36,330 nt of DNA from NCBI GenBank assembly GCA_964637485.1, contig CAZWUU010000002.1, forward strand, positions 1 to 36,330, written 5' to 3'. The notes beneath the pieces were generated by a model that did not search any database, was not told where the DNA came from, and saw only the letters and a list, made by a program, of their open reading frames with translations. This stretch comes from C7867-002 sp964637485 (GTDB lineage: Bacteria > Patescibacteriota > Minisyncoccia > Phycocordibacterales > PALSA-1337). A program made the position numbers and the translations under genes. Each line of letters opens with the position of its first letter. Within the stretch, counting starts at the first letter, position 1. Below, piece after piece: positions 1 to 7,794 of the stretch.

Positions 1-335
1 AGAACCAGCTATTACCAGGCTCGATTAGCTTTTCACTTCTTACCACAAGTCATCCCAATGAGTTGAACGACAAACGGGTTCGGGCCTCCATTTATCTTTC
101 GACAAACTTCACCCTGCTCATGGTAAGCTCGCATTGGCTTCGGGTCTGATACATACTACGTACGCGCTATTCACACTCGGTTTCCCTATGGCTCCATCCT
201 CTCGGACTTAGCCTGCAGCATATATCAACTCGTTGGCTCATTCTTCAATAGGCACGCCGTGACGGATATAAATATCCGCTCCGACTCCTTGTAGGCATAT
301 GGTTTCAGGTCTATTTCACCGCCCTTACCGGGCTG

Positions 336-375
<40 letters not shown>

Positions 376-582
376 TTTTAGAATATTTAGACTTGCCGGT
401 TAGTTCCGGCGGATTCCCCCAAGCTTTTCGTGTCCTGGGGTACTTAAGAACAGAAACAAAGAAGATTTTTTATTTTCATCTACAGGGCTATCACCTGCTA
501 GGGCCCAACTTTCCAGATGGTTCGATTAATAAAAAATTTTGTAACTTCTCTGCTATAAATAGCACGTCTCCGTCTTGCAACT

Positions 583-674
583 CCTTCCGACTCGACACCG
601 AGAACCTCGCTCACGACTCTTGCCCAAATCATTGAGCTCATCTTGAGTGAGACACACAGTGTCGAATCGAAAGG
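583..674 (-). other. IVS-like or expansion-segment stem inside 23S rRNA
   Basis: A 16-bp stem (583-598 with 659-674; on the RNA, CCTTTCGATTCGACAC pairs with GTGTCGAGTCGGAAGG, allowing two G-U pairs) encloses about 60 nt that contain a smaller CTCAC/GTGAG pairing. It sits between the GCGAACG block and the GTGATAGCCC block of domain I, where E. coli has only about 80 nt against about 200 here. It could be a stable expansion helix or an intervening sequence removed by RNase III. Confidence 0.6.
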
Positions 675-772
675 TTTAGTCTTCTCCGCGTTCGCTCGCC
701 GCTACTGACGGAATGCATAGTTTGTTTTTATTCCTCCTGGTACTGAAATGTTTTACTTCCCAGGGTACGCTC

Positions 773-829
773 CGTGCACTATTTCTGTTCTCAATGCTTA
801 TAAAACATTAAGCGCAAAAATAGTGCACG
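773..829 (-). other. Extended hairpin in 23S rRNA domain I
   Basis: A perfect 12-bp stem (773-784 with 818-829) is capped by a weaker inner helix. It replaces the shorter helices found in E. coli between GGGAAACCC and the GAAAACAT-type block. It adds roughly 20-25 nt to the usual length. Confidence 0.6.
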
Positions 830-981
830 ATTATATGAGTTCATCATACAGGGTTTCCCCATTCGGAAATCTCCGGATCAAAGGTTGCTCGGCACCTCCC
901 CGAAGCATATCGTCGCCACGCCACGTCCTTCATCGCTTCTAAAAGCCAAGGCATCCACCATACGCCCTTAAAATTCCCATC

Positions 982-1170
982 GGGAACTTTAAAAACCGCT
1001 TGTGTTATATTTTGTTTATATTTGACCCGCAATTCACCGACCAGGTGAACAGCGGAATATAAACTACCTACATTGCTTATTACTTACATACTTGCCTGAC
1101 CGCAACTCCTAATAAATTAAGAGCGGGTCAAGTTATTCCATTTTCAAAGATTCAATCATCCTGCCTTATA
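982..1170 (-). promoter_or_regulatory. Leader/spacer upstream of 23S rRNA
   Basis: No gene is seen in this stretch. It contains a 9-bp inverted repeat TTGACCCGC (1022-1030) / GCGGGTCAA (1123-1131). Between the arms lies a strong local hairpin with TTCACC/GGTGAA at 1024-1056. On the minus strand, TTGCGG-17 nt-TATAAC ends close to the predicted 23S 5' end and is a weak promoter candidate. The inverted repeat could instead be part of rRNA processing or antitermination. Function is inferred only from position. Confidence 0.35.
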
Positions 1171-1274
1171 AACGAAAAACCGCTTCATTGAGCGGCCGAT
1201 TGTCACTTCACCAAAGGCGAATGTGGCTATGGCCGACTGTATGCGCGATTAGTGTTTGTAATCATTCTGATGTA
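1171..1274 (-). ncRNA. Putative small structured RNA upstream of 23S rRNA
   Basis: A minus-strand promoter predicts a start near 1274, and a GC stem with a T5 tail (CCGCT/AGCGG, 1180-1195, tail 1179-1175) predicts an end near 1171. The transcript would be about 100 nt. It folds into a 9-bp hairpin with one bulge (1204-1212 with 1216-1225) inside a GGCC/GGCC pairing that competes with the terminator stem. The 5S and SRP RNA signatures are absent. It may be a stand-alone RNA or an attenuated leader of the 23S transcript. Confidence 0.4.
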
Positions 1275-1280
1275 GGCATA

Positions 1281-1308
1281 AGTATACTTGCCGTCGAAAT
1301 ATAGTCAA
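1281..1308 (-). promoter_or_regulatory. Sigma70-type promoter reading toward the 23S region
   Basis: On the minus strand, TTGACT (1308-1303), a 16-nt spacer and TATACT (1286-1281) match the -35/-10 consensus closely. The predicted start is near 1274. Confidence 0.55.
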
Positions 1309-1348
1309 TAGTCTTCTCAGTAGATAAGCGGACTTGGTAAAACATGAA

Positions 1349-1357
1349 TGATATAAT
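1349..1357 (+). promoter_or_regulatory. Extended -10 promoter, leaderless layout
   Basis: TGATATAAT (TG at 1349-1350, TATAAT at 1352-1357) is followed by exactly 6 nt and then the ATG at 1364. The transcript start would coincide with the start codon. Confidence 0.65.
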
Positions 1358-1363
1358 GAAAAA

Positions 1364-2161
1364 ATGAAGAATCGCGGGTTCACTCTTATTGAACTACTTG
1401 TAGTAGTTTCCATCATAGGAATGCTCGCTTCTATAGTTCTAGCGTCACTTTCTAGCGCCAGAGACAAAGCCAGACTAGCATCTGCGATGCAATTCGCTGG
1501 AAATGTATACAGAGCAAACGGTGATCAGATGATGGTAGGATTTAACTTTGATGAGTCATCTGGAAATGCTCTGGATATTTCAGGCAACAACAGAAACGGT
1601 GTAGTACAAAATGGAGCGTTGAGATCAACCGACGTATATTATGGGACTGGCAGATCCATCCAGTTCGACGGAGTAAACGACTTCGTTGAGATTCCGGCAT
1701 TCAGCCCAGAATTGAATGGCACTGAGGAGACGGTAACCTTGTGGGTAAAACACAACACAGCTCTCAGTGATTATATTTTGATCAACACCGGTGATTGGAG
1801 GAGAAGATTATTCGGTACCACATGGACACTGGTAAACAGTGCGGGCACTTATCACAATATGAATTTGCCCAAAGTTAATGATGGTAACTGGCATCATGTC
1901 GCTTACACAGTAAAAGGTACTGAGGTGAGATCCTATGTCGATGGAAGACTCATAGAATCCAGGATTATGGATGCAGGAATGCCCTCAACAAGTGGTACCT
2001 GGTGGCTTGGAAGAATATGCGCCGGAGCCAGTTGTGATTTGTATTATGCTGGCAAAGCTGACGATCTAAATATATACGGCAGGAGTCTAGTAGGTTATGA
2101 GATAGAGGAACTTTATAGGCAAGGGATTATAGCGCGATTGGCCGACAACACGGGCCAGTGA
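1364..2161 (+). CDS. Type IV pilin-like protein with C-terminal LamG domain
   Basis: The 265-residue product opens with a textbook prepilin signal. A short basic leader ends in G5, followed by F6, T7, L8, I9 and E10 (the +5 Glu of the mature form), then a hydrophobic helix to about residue 31. The rest, about residues 57-250, looks like a LamG/concanavalin-A-like sandwich: it has the FDGVNDFVEIP strand, an NWHHVAYT motif and a late DDLNIYGR strand. The predicted role is an extracellular pseudopilin displaying a carbohydrate- or protein-binding domain, processed by a PilD-type peptidase not seen in this window. There is no Shine-Dalgarno; the -10 box directly precedes the ATG. It stands alone, divergent from the rRNA leader. 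The pilin call is firm. The LamG call rests on pattern, and the ligand is unknown. Confidence 0.85.
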   Translation: MKNRGFTLIELLVVVSIIGMLASIVLASLSSARDKARLASAMQFAGNVYRANGDQMMVGFNFDESSGNALDISGNNRNGVVQNGALRSTDVYYGTGRSIQFDGVNDFVEIPAFSPELNGTEETVTLWVKHNTALSDYILINTGDWRRRLFGTTWTLVNSAGTYHNMNLPKVNDGNWHHVAYTVKGTEVRSYVDGRLIESRIMDAGMPSTSGTWWLGRICAGASCDLYYAGKADDLNIYGRSLVGYEIEELYRQGIIARLADNTGQ

Positions 2162-2227
2162 TCCGACAAGAATATTTATTCCTTCTATAAAACTTAATCG
2201 TATATGTAACGCTCCTGAAAAAGCGGT

Positions 2228-2264
2228 AAAACAAAACAGCCCCTAGCAATAGCCGGGACTGTTT
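2228..2264 (-). terminator. Intrinsic terminator of the MscS-like gene
   Basis: On the minus strand, AAACAGTCCC pairs with GGGGCTGTTT around a short loop and is followed by a T-rich TTTTGTTTT run. It lies just past the stop codon at 2288. Confidence 0.7.
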
Positions 2265-2287
2265 CGTAAATGATGGTTTGAAACTCC

Positions 2288-2977
2288 TTAGTCCTTCTGC
2301 AACACTGTCTGTGCAGTCTTTTCTATGAGCTTCTGAGCGGTGTCTCTTCCACCCAAACCAAACGCCAATCCAAGAGCAAGCGCGAGGCCTGCAAAGATTG
2401 CGGTGATAAGAGTCTGTATGAGACTCGGCGCTACACCCAAGGTGTAAAGCGCGGTCAATAAAGCAAATATCCAGATAGACCACTTTGTGACTCTTCCGCC
2501 CAATTCGGCTACGTGAAGATGACCGGCCTTGGCACTGGCAACGACGACTTTCTGCATCGTTGTAGCAACGACCGCTCCTATGAGCAATACGAGTACTGCT
2601 ACGATAACCTGAGGCAAGTAGCTGACTACGCTCTGTAAGAATTCATTGACCTGATTCAGTCCCAAGATCTCAAATGAGGCCATGAGAAAAACCACGATCA
2701 CGAACCACTTACACAGAACTCCTACAAACCTTCCAGAGTCCAGATTGTGTCCGGCTCTCTTTACTACATCCTCCATTCCAGCTGATCTGAGTGCTGAATC
2801 GAGTTTGAGAGTCTTGATTATGCTGTCGACCAACTTTTCAACCAAGGCGGCAAGAACCCAACCAATGGCGAATATAATAATAGCGACTATGAGATTTGGC
2901 ACCTGAGCCATGACCCCATACCAAACGTTTTGGAGCGAAGCTGTAAATACCTCTCCCCAATTTTGAATAAATGTCAT
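2288..2977 (-). CDS. MscS-like conserved-TM-helix membrane protein
   Basis: This 229-residue integral membrane protein has about five hydrophobic helices (around 22-44, 85-107, 121-143, 163-185, 190-212). Two segments follow the 'conserved TM helix' pattern found in MscS-related proteins, with YLPQVIVAVLVLLIGAVVA as the clearer copy. The C-terminal GLAFGLGGRDTAQ resembles the pore-lining helix of MscS, which has small residues followed by a GxxD turn. It lacks the large cytoplasmic vestibule of full MscS. It may be a minimal mechanosensitive channel or a related membrane scaffold. TATAAT at 3022-3017 (minus) would give a ~33-nt leader, and a terminator follows the stop codon. The membrane family is fairly sure; channel activity is an inference. 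Confidence 0.75.
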   Translation of the reverse strand: MTFIQNWGEVFTASLQNVWYGVMAQVPNLIVAIIIFAIGWVLAALVEKLVDSIIKTLKLDSALRSAGMEDVVKRAGHNLDSGRFVGVLCKWFVIVVFLMASFEILGLNQVNEFLQSVVSYLPQVIVAVLVLLIGAVVATTMQKVVVASAKAGHLHVAELGGRVTKWSIWIFALLTALYTLGVAPSLIQTLITAIFAGLALALGLAFGLGGRDTAQKLIEKTAQTVLQKD

Positions 2978-3025
2978 AATTATGTTTTAGGCTTATAATT
3001 ACCTTATAACACCTATATTATATCG

Positions 3026-3652
3026 TTACGAGAGCTCTAAGCCCAGACGGTCCAACAGAGTTATGTGGGGATAATCCAATATATCTCGTATCAATCGGTC
3101 GTGAATTCCCAATCTATATTCGAAATCTTGAGTTTCAAACGCAGAATATGCTATTTCTCGGCCTATTTCAGCTTCTATGGACTTAATGATTGATTCTATT
3201 CTTCTCTGATCCAACTCATCTCCCACTATCAAGAGATCCACTCTTGAGTCCAAAGACTGCATGAATATTCCCGAAGCAACCAATAATTTTAACTTGCCAA
3301 TATGAGTGAACTTCTTGGTCAAACTATCATCGGCCGAAACACTGGCGACTATGAGCAAATTCTTTAATTGCTCTACATATATAAACTTTGTATTCAATGC
3401 ATACGAAAGACCATGATATTTTTTCATATCTTTTCCCTCTTCCGAACTGGCAGTGATTTCCTTGGTCGTAAGTCGCTTTTTTAATAGACCCACTTTCAAT
3501 AAATTAGACAGCTCTTTTTTTACCACAGACTCCTTGATTTTCGTCCTTTCTATGATTTCCTCCAGGAAAAATGGCGTTTCAGGGTTAAATAAGAAGAGCC
3601 TCAAAATACGGACTTTCGCTTGGCTACCAAATATGGCGGTTAATATATCCAT
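3026..3652 (-). CDS. Winged-helix transcriptional regulator
   Basis: The 208-residue protein begins with a winged helix-turn-helix (about 1-75; AKVRILRLFLFNPETPFFLE opens it, followed by an RTKIKESVVKKELSNLLKVG recognition region). This fold is typical of ArsR/MarR-type DNA-binding domains. The C-terminal half (about 85-205) has an LDSRVDLLIVGDELD strand pattern reminiscent of a nucleotidyltransferase-like sensor domain. Similar two-part proteins are common in CPR genomes, but no target is known. It is divergent from rplJ with 175 bp between them. An extended -10, TGCTACAAT at 3688-3680 on the minus strand, would give a ~20-nt leader. DNA binding is likely; the regulon and ligand cannot be read from sequence. 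Confidence 0.75.
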   Translation of the reverse strand: MDILTAIFGSQAKVRILRLFLFNPETPFFLEEIIERTKIKESVVKKELSNLLKVGLLKKRLTTKEITASSEEGKDMKKYHGLSYALNTKFIYVEQLKNLLIVASVSADDSLTKKFTHIGKLKLLVASGIFMQSLDSRVDLLIVGDELDQRRIESIIKSIEAEIGREIAYSAFETQDFEYRLGIHDRLIRDILDYPHITLLDRLGLELS

Positions 3653-3679
3653 GATCGGTATTGATTAATTTGCGGGGGC

Positions 3680-3688
3680 ATTGTAGCA
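3680..3688 (-). promoter_or_regulatory. Extended -10 promoter for the winged-helix regulator
   Basis: Minus strand TGCTACAAT. The predicted start is near 3673, about 20 nt before the ATG at 3652. Confidence 0.45.
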
Positions 3689-3804
3689 TAGCCTCAAGGC
3701 CAAAGACAGAAGGCAATCGGTATTCAAAAGAGATTTTGAAATAACCGATTAATAAGACCTTCCGAGGTTATATCTCAAGTTTTTTCGGCCTATTGGGTCG
3801 AATT

Positions 3805-3810
3805 TATTAT
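3805..3810 (+). promoter_or_regulatory. Candidate -10 box for rplJ-rplL
   Basis: TATTAT lies 17 nt upstream of the rplJ ATG. There is no good -35 at the right distance, so the call is tentative. If correct, the leader is only about 11 nt, too short for a classical L10 mRNA-binding leader. Confidence 0.3.
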
Positions 3811-3827
3811 TAGCACAGAACAAAAAA

Positions 3828-4334
3828 ATGGCTCGCACAAAAGTACAAAAACAAGAAATCATAGACAAGCTGAGCTCGGCTATGAAGGATTCAAATTCTT
3901 TGGTCTTCGTAAACTTTCACGGACTCACCGTAGGTGAAGTCACCGCCATGAGGAAAAACCTCAAGAAAGACGGCGTGAAGTATTTCGTTGCAAAGAAGAC
4001 CTTGGTTGAAAAAGCTCTTCAGAGTCAGGGATATGCTGGGAATCAACCTTCCCTAGTCGGAGAGTTTGGACTGGCCTACGGAACTGATCTCGTAGCGCCA
4101 GCAAGAGGAGTCTATGAATTCCAGAGGAAGTTCAAGGATAAGGTTTCGATCGTCGGTGGAGTATTCGAAAAATCATACATGAATAAAGATGAGATGGTTG
4201 CTATAGCGGCAATACCTCCTCGAGAAACTCTGTATGGCATGTTCGTAAACGTCATCAACTCCCCTATTCAGGGATTGGTCATGGCTCTCGATCAGATCGC
4301 AAAGAAGCCTTCAAGTACCCCGGCCACAGCGTAA
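3828..4334 (+). CDS. rplJ: 50S ribosomal protein L10 (uL10)
   Basis: uL10 forms the base of the ribosomal stalk, binding 23S rRNA and anchoring L7/L12 dimers that recruit translational GTPases. The 168-residue product is of normal length. It has the N-terminal RNA-binding region (KVQKQEIIDKLSSAMKDSNS), the conserved SLVFVNFHGLTVGEVTAMRK stretch, and the helical C-terminus that carries L12 dimers. rplL follows 25 bp downstream, the usual bacterial pairing. No Shine-Dalgarno is visible before the ATG (CAGAACAAAAAA). L1 and L11, the usual upstream partners, are not adjacent; a divergent regulator sits there instead. Confidence 0.96.
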   Translation: MARTKVQKQEIIDKLSSAMKDSNSLVFVNFHGLTVGEVTAMRKNLKKDGVKYFVAKKTLVEKALQSQGYAGNQPSLVGEFGLAYGTDLVAPARGVYEFQRKFKDKVSIVGGVFEKSYMNKDEMVAIAAIPPRETLYGMFVNVINSPIQGLVMALDQIAKKPSSTPATA

Positions 4335-4359
4335 TATTAACAGTCATTAATTAAAATTT

Positions 4360-4758
4360 ATGGAATCAAATCAAACAGTTGAAATTCCGGCAAAATTCAA
4401 GACATTAGTTGAATCAATCGAAAAGATGTCGGTCATTGAGCTTAATGAGCTCGTAAAATTATTGGAAAAGAAATTCGGCGTATCAGCGCAGGCAGTAGCA
4501 GTCGCCGCTCCTGGAGCCGCAGCCGCACCAGCAGCAGGTGAGGAGAAGAGCACCGTAGCAGTACATCTCAAGGAAGCAGGTGCTCAAAAGATTGCAGTCA
4601 TAAAGGTTGTAAAGGAAGTCTTGGGACTCGGTCTCAAGGAAGCCAAGGATCTCGTCGACGGAGCACCCGCTCTCATCAAGGACGCAATGAAAAAGGAAGA
4701 TGCAGAAGCTCTCAAGAAGCAGATCGAAACAGCTGGTGGAAAAGTAGAATTCAAATAA
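4360..4758 (+). CDS. rplL: 50S ribosomal protein L7/L12 (bL12)
   Basis: bL12 is the flexible stalk protein that recruits EF-Tu, EF-G and IF2. The 132-residue product has the N-terminal dimerisation domain (about 10-45, MSVIELNELVKLLEKKFGV). An Ala/Pro-rich hinge (about 47-62) follows, and then the C-terminal factor-binding domain with KIAVIKVVKE, GLGLKEAKDLVDGAP and GGKVEFK. It is co-transcribed with rplJ. There is no Shine-Dalgarno; the start is preceded by an AT-rich stretch (AATTAAAATTT). A strong terminator follows 16 bp after the stop codon. Confidence 0.97.
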   Translation: MESNQTVEIPAKFKTLVESIEKMSVIELNELVKLLEKKFGVSAQAVAVAAPGAAAAPAAGEEKSTVAVHLKEAGAQKIAVIKVVKEVLGLGLKEAKDLVDGAPALIKDAMKKEDAEALKKQIETAGGKVEFK

Positions 4759-4774
4759 TCCAGACGCAGCAAAT

Positions 4775-4812
4775 AAAAAACCGTCCTTCGACTATACTCG
4801 GGGCGGTTTTTT
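4775..4812. terminator. Bidirectional intrinsic terminator between rplL and the convergent lipase gene
   Basis: AAAAAACCGTCC pairs with GGGCGGTTTTTT around a short loop. A-runs and T-runs flank the stem symmetrically, so it can end transcription from rplL (plus). It lies at 3' of the lipase gene (minus) and can serve that gene too. Confidence 0.8.
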
Positions 4813-4818
4813 ATATTA

Positions 4819-7602
4819 TTAGTTGCTAATAGAGTCTGTAATTTCAATGAATTCTTTTATATATCCGACCAACCTCAGTCTTTCCTGCTTCGAAAGTTCC
4901 TTAATATTTATGTGACCTGTTAATTTCAGCAGACTCAGTGATTGCTTTTCAAACTGTCTCAATTTATTTTGTTTTATTAATTTTCTTAGTTTATCGAATT
5001 TCATCAGAACTTTTTTATCTGATGACGTATCCCCTAAAATCTTAATTGAGAATTTTTCAATGACATCGATCATCATATCTGTCGCAAGTACTTCTGCTTG
5101 TTTAGTAGTCGTGGCATTGCCGGGCAGGCCTGTACCATTCATCGTGACATAATCGTCCACACCACCATCTCCGTCATTATCAATGAGCAAGGGATCCAAT
5201 CTGTCTGTCGATATGGAACTCGATGCTATGAGAAGCGGACTAGTAACGATGGTTTCATATAATACCCTCTTCGAATCACTTTCGGTGTTTAACTCCACCT
5301 CATATGAAGCAAAGCCAAACCCTGTGCCTTTTATAGATATGGAATACTCAGAAGATACATCATATGGTAAATCTATGAACGTGTGATATCCACCAGATCC
5401 ATCATCAGTGATCCTAAATCTACTTCCGGGTATATTTTCCTCATACTGCGCCTTCACATATGAATCCGTATTCTCAATACTGAGACTTTCGACCAGCCCC
5501 GTATGTCTTCCATACTTATCATACACGTGTAATTCTACCGGAGAATGCGTACTGACTGCCACAGATGATTTGTTTGACTGTATTTGCTGCTCTGCTCCAA
5601 GCGTAATTACATTGTCAGGTTCTAAGGAGTCATAATCTTTCAATACTATTTTTCTGATAGTATCCTGAACGACACTGGAACCGAGAATATTTGAATGATC
5701 TCTGCGATCCCCGGCTTCAGATAGCTTTGTCAAATTGATAGATGTGGTAGTTCCCGTTCCATATGTAGCACTTGAAGCAACGACAGTCCCATCGCCTTGA
5801 TCGGTATTAACGATTTCATAATACGCTTCTGGTACACACGTCGATTTCATAAGTGCAAAAGAACATTTTTGTCTTGATCCGTATCTCACCGCCGAGGCTG
5901 TAGGATGACTTGTTCCCACTATGCCATATCTATCTATATTGTTAGGCCAAACAAAGTTATTTATTTCCCTGTGTATATTGTCGGCAAGGCCAATCAGCAA
6001 ATCATTGGCAATAATCGGTTTATTGATTTCAGCGGAATCTGGCTGTTTTCTTATACCGAGCTTATCCGCCAAGAATGATTCCTGATCGAAATAACTACTT
6101 ATACTTCGCGCATACGAACCATCATTAATATAAGACGGTGTATCATCAGAAAAAATAATTGTTGGATCAGACACATTTTCGAAGTATTTCTTAGATGGAA
6201 GCAGTTGATACAGACTCGGCATATTCCTGCCCAAGTTTCTGGCAGATGATTCATTCAAGAAAAAACCATTCAAGATATTGTGTCCATTGCCATGAAGCAG
6301 TCCCGCTATCGCCTCCGGCGTCCCCAGATACGGCACCGCCACGGATATGTATGTATCAACAATATTCGAGAGACCCAATTCCTGTAAATGTTTTATGAAG
6401 TATCTAGCAACCAGACCACCATTGCTATGAGCAACAATATTAATTTTCCCAGTAAATGATGAGGACGCCAATTGTATCGCTTCATCCAAGAGACTCTTGG
6501 TCGTAGATGTCGATAATGTATGAATCAATGCGGTAGTAGAGGCCGGCATTCGCCAATCATATGCGTATTCTTTCCAACTATATATATGTCCGTCCTGCAC
6601 AAGCTTGCTCAGATAATTTATGAATGACCCATATATATCTTTTGCTCCGTAAGCTGATCCGATCACTGATCCGACCGTTATATCTGATTTAGTACTTGAA
6701 CCGAAGGAATCCAAATGCATTATTTCCAGGTCAGAACTGCTATAGGGCTCCCACAATTTCTTATCACCGTAATATAGTCTACTGCCTTCAAGACCTGGCA
6801 GGAATAATATACTCGAACAGCAAGACAGTTTGCGTGATCTCGAGACTGGATTGTAATCAAGCCATGGATCATATGTCACATCTCCGACTATTCTATTTAT
6901 ACCTATTCGAGACGGACCAGATTCACTTCCCCACCAATTATCCTTCGCCTCGACCGAACGAAAATTGTAGGTGTTATCGATCGCTCTATTATTATTTATA
7001 AATGAGGAATATGTTACATCAATTTCAGAGGGTATTTGCAATTCTGGCTCTCTCAATCCATATATTCCCGCAGCACCATTGTTTTCAAAAACGGAGTTCC
7101 GAACCTTGGCTTTACTTGCCCAAAGATATAAACCAGATCCGGATGCCCCAGTAACACTCGACGAGGCAAAGTTCAAATCAGACATGTATGCAACAACTGT
7201 TGTTTTCGTAAACCGCGCGTACTTTATGCTCATACTAGCGCGCCTAGAATGTATCTTGAATATTTGTGACACCTGGACCGGCTCTTGTTCTGTGCCATTT
7301 ATATGAAGCGAGGCATCAGGGTCAAGATACAGTCCTATGTCAGAAGCATCACTAGTCTTTCCTACGACAACCCCAGGCTGAATATCCAGTCTGACACCAG
7401 TTCTAACAAAGATATCTTTGTTGAGAAGGTATGGATTACCGTCCTTGGTCCAAACTTGAGAAGTAGAAATATCTGTATCAACGATGGTTCCAGTCTGCTT
7501 TTTTGCAGAATGAACAGGCGACCAATAATAAACGATAGCCACAAAAACAACCATCACGCACGCCGAATACTTTACATATCGGCCAGGATAAAATTTTTGC
7601 AT
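4819..7602 (-). CDS. Membrane-anchored surface lipase-like protein: beta-helix plus LCAT-type alpha/beta hydrolase
   Basis: The 927-residue product has an N-terminal membrane anchor or signal (about 11-29). A region of short strands follows (about 60-235, with SVFENNGAAGIYG and SSFINNNRAIDN), typical of right-handed parallel beta-helix repeats. The hydrolase starts with ILFLPGLEGSRLYY (265-278), as in the lecithin:cholesterol acyltransferase family. The nucleophile elbow is AHSNGG (391-396, Ser393). Likely acid and base partners are D601/D604 (DQGDGT) and H636 (DRRDHSN). A later IDNDGDGGVDDY stretch looks calcium-binding. The C-terminal ~100 residues are charged and helical. Predicted role: an extracellular esterase/acyltransferase acting on host or environmental lipids. 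The catalytic family is well supported; substrate and anchoring are inferred. An AGGA four to five nt before the ATG could be a weak ribosome site. Confidence 0.8.
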   Translation of the reverse strand: MQKFYPGRYVKYSACVMVVFVAIVYYWSPVHSAKKQTGTIVDTDISTSQVWTKDGNPYLLNKDIFVRTGVRLDIQPGVVVGKTSDASDIGLYLDPDASLHINGTEQEPVQVSQIFKIHSRRASMSIKYARFTKTTVVAYMSDLNFASSSVTGASGSGLYLWASKAKVRNSVFENNGAAGIYGLREPELQIPSEIDVTYSSFINNNRAIDNTYNFRSVEAKDNWWGSESGPSRIGINRIVGDVTYDPWLDYNPVSRSRKLSCCSSILFLPGLEGSRLYYGDKKLWEPYSSSDLEIMHLDSFGSSTKSDITVGSVIGSAYGAKDIYGSFINYLSKLVQDGHIYSWKEYAYDWRMPASTTALIHTLSTSTTKSLLDEAIQLASSSFTGKINIVAHSNGGLVARYFIKHLQELGLSNIVDTYISVAVPYLGTPEAIAGLLHGNGHNILNGFFLNESSARNLGRNMPSLYQLLPSKKYFENVSDPTIIFSDDTPSYINDGSYARSISSYFDQESFLADKLGIRKQPDSAEINKPIIANDLLIGLADNIHREINNFVWPNNIDRYGIVGTSHPTASAVRYGSRQKCSFALMKSTCVPEAYYEIVNTDQGDGTVVASSATYGTGTTTSINLTKLSEAGDRRDHSNILGSSVVQDTIRKIVLKDYDSLEPDNVITLGAEQQIQSNKSSVAVSTHSPVELHVYDKYGRHTGLVESLSIENTDSYVKAQYEENIPGSRFRITDDGSGGYHTFIDLPYDVSSEYSISIKGTGFGFASYEVELNTESDSKRVLYETIVTSPLLIASSSISTDRLDPLLIDNDGDGGVDDYVTMNGTGLPGNATTTKQAEVLATDMMIDVIEKFSIKILGDTSSDKKVLMKFDKLRKLIKQNKLRQFEKQSLSLLKLTGHINIKELSKQERLRLVGYIKEFIEITDSISN

Positions 7603-7686
7603 TATTTCCTATTATGAATAATGCAGTAAATCTAACCGGGCAGATTAAAAATTAGGCAAAACAAATATTAAATTTGTAATAAAGTA

Positions 7687-7794
7687 TTAATTTGTGTATT
7701 GAACGGCAACAACAATGACCACGAGACTTAACGCCAGAATTGCGACGAAACCCATCAAAAATTTAAAAAAGGTTTTATCAAATAATCCGAACAT
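7687..7794 (-). CDS. 35-residue single-span membrane peptide, translationally coupled
   Basis: The reading frame starts MFGLFDKTFFKF and then has a continuous hydrophobic helix (about residues 13-31, MGFVAILALSLVVIVVAV) ending QYTN and TAA. Its ATG overlaps the stop codon of the upstream gene in the sequence TAATG, the classic arrangement for translational coupling. The basic and aromatic N-terminus before the helix suggests a membrane peptide. No family is recognised. It probably acts with the secreted peptidoglycan-binding protein it is coupled to, or simply shares its mRNA. Confidence 0.6.
   Translation of the reverse strand: MFGLFDKTFFKFLMGFVAILALSLVVIVVAVQYTN

Noticed and set aside
393..1032. 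Several open frames of 60-80 codons on both strands
   Set aside because: They lie inside the 23S rRNA match or its leader and show no protein-like pattern.
1171..1274. 5S rRNA or SRP RNA
   Set aside because: GGCCATAGC and GAAGTGA look 5S-like, but the conserved CCGAAC and closing helix are missing and the length between landmarks is wrong; no SRP tetraloop motif is present.
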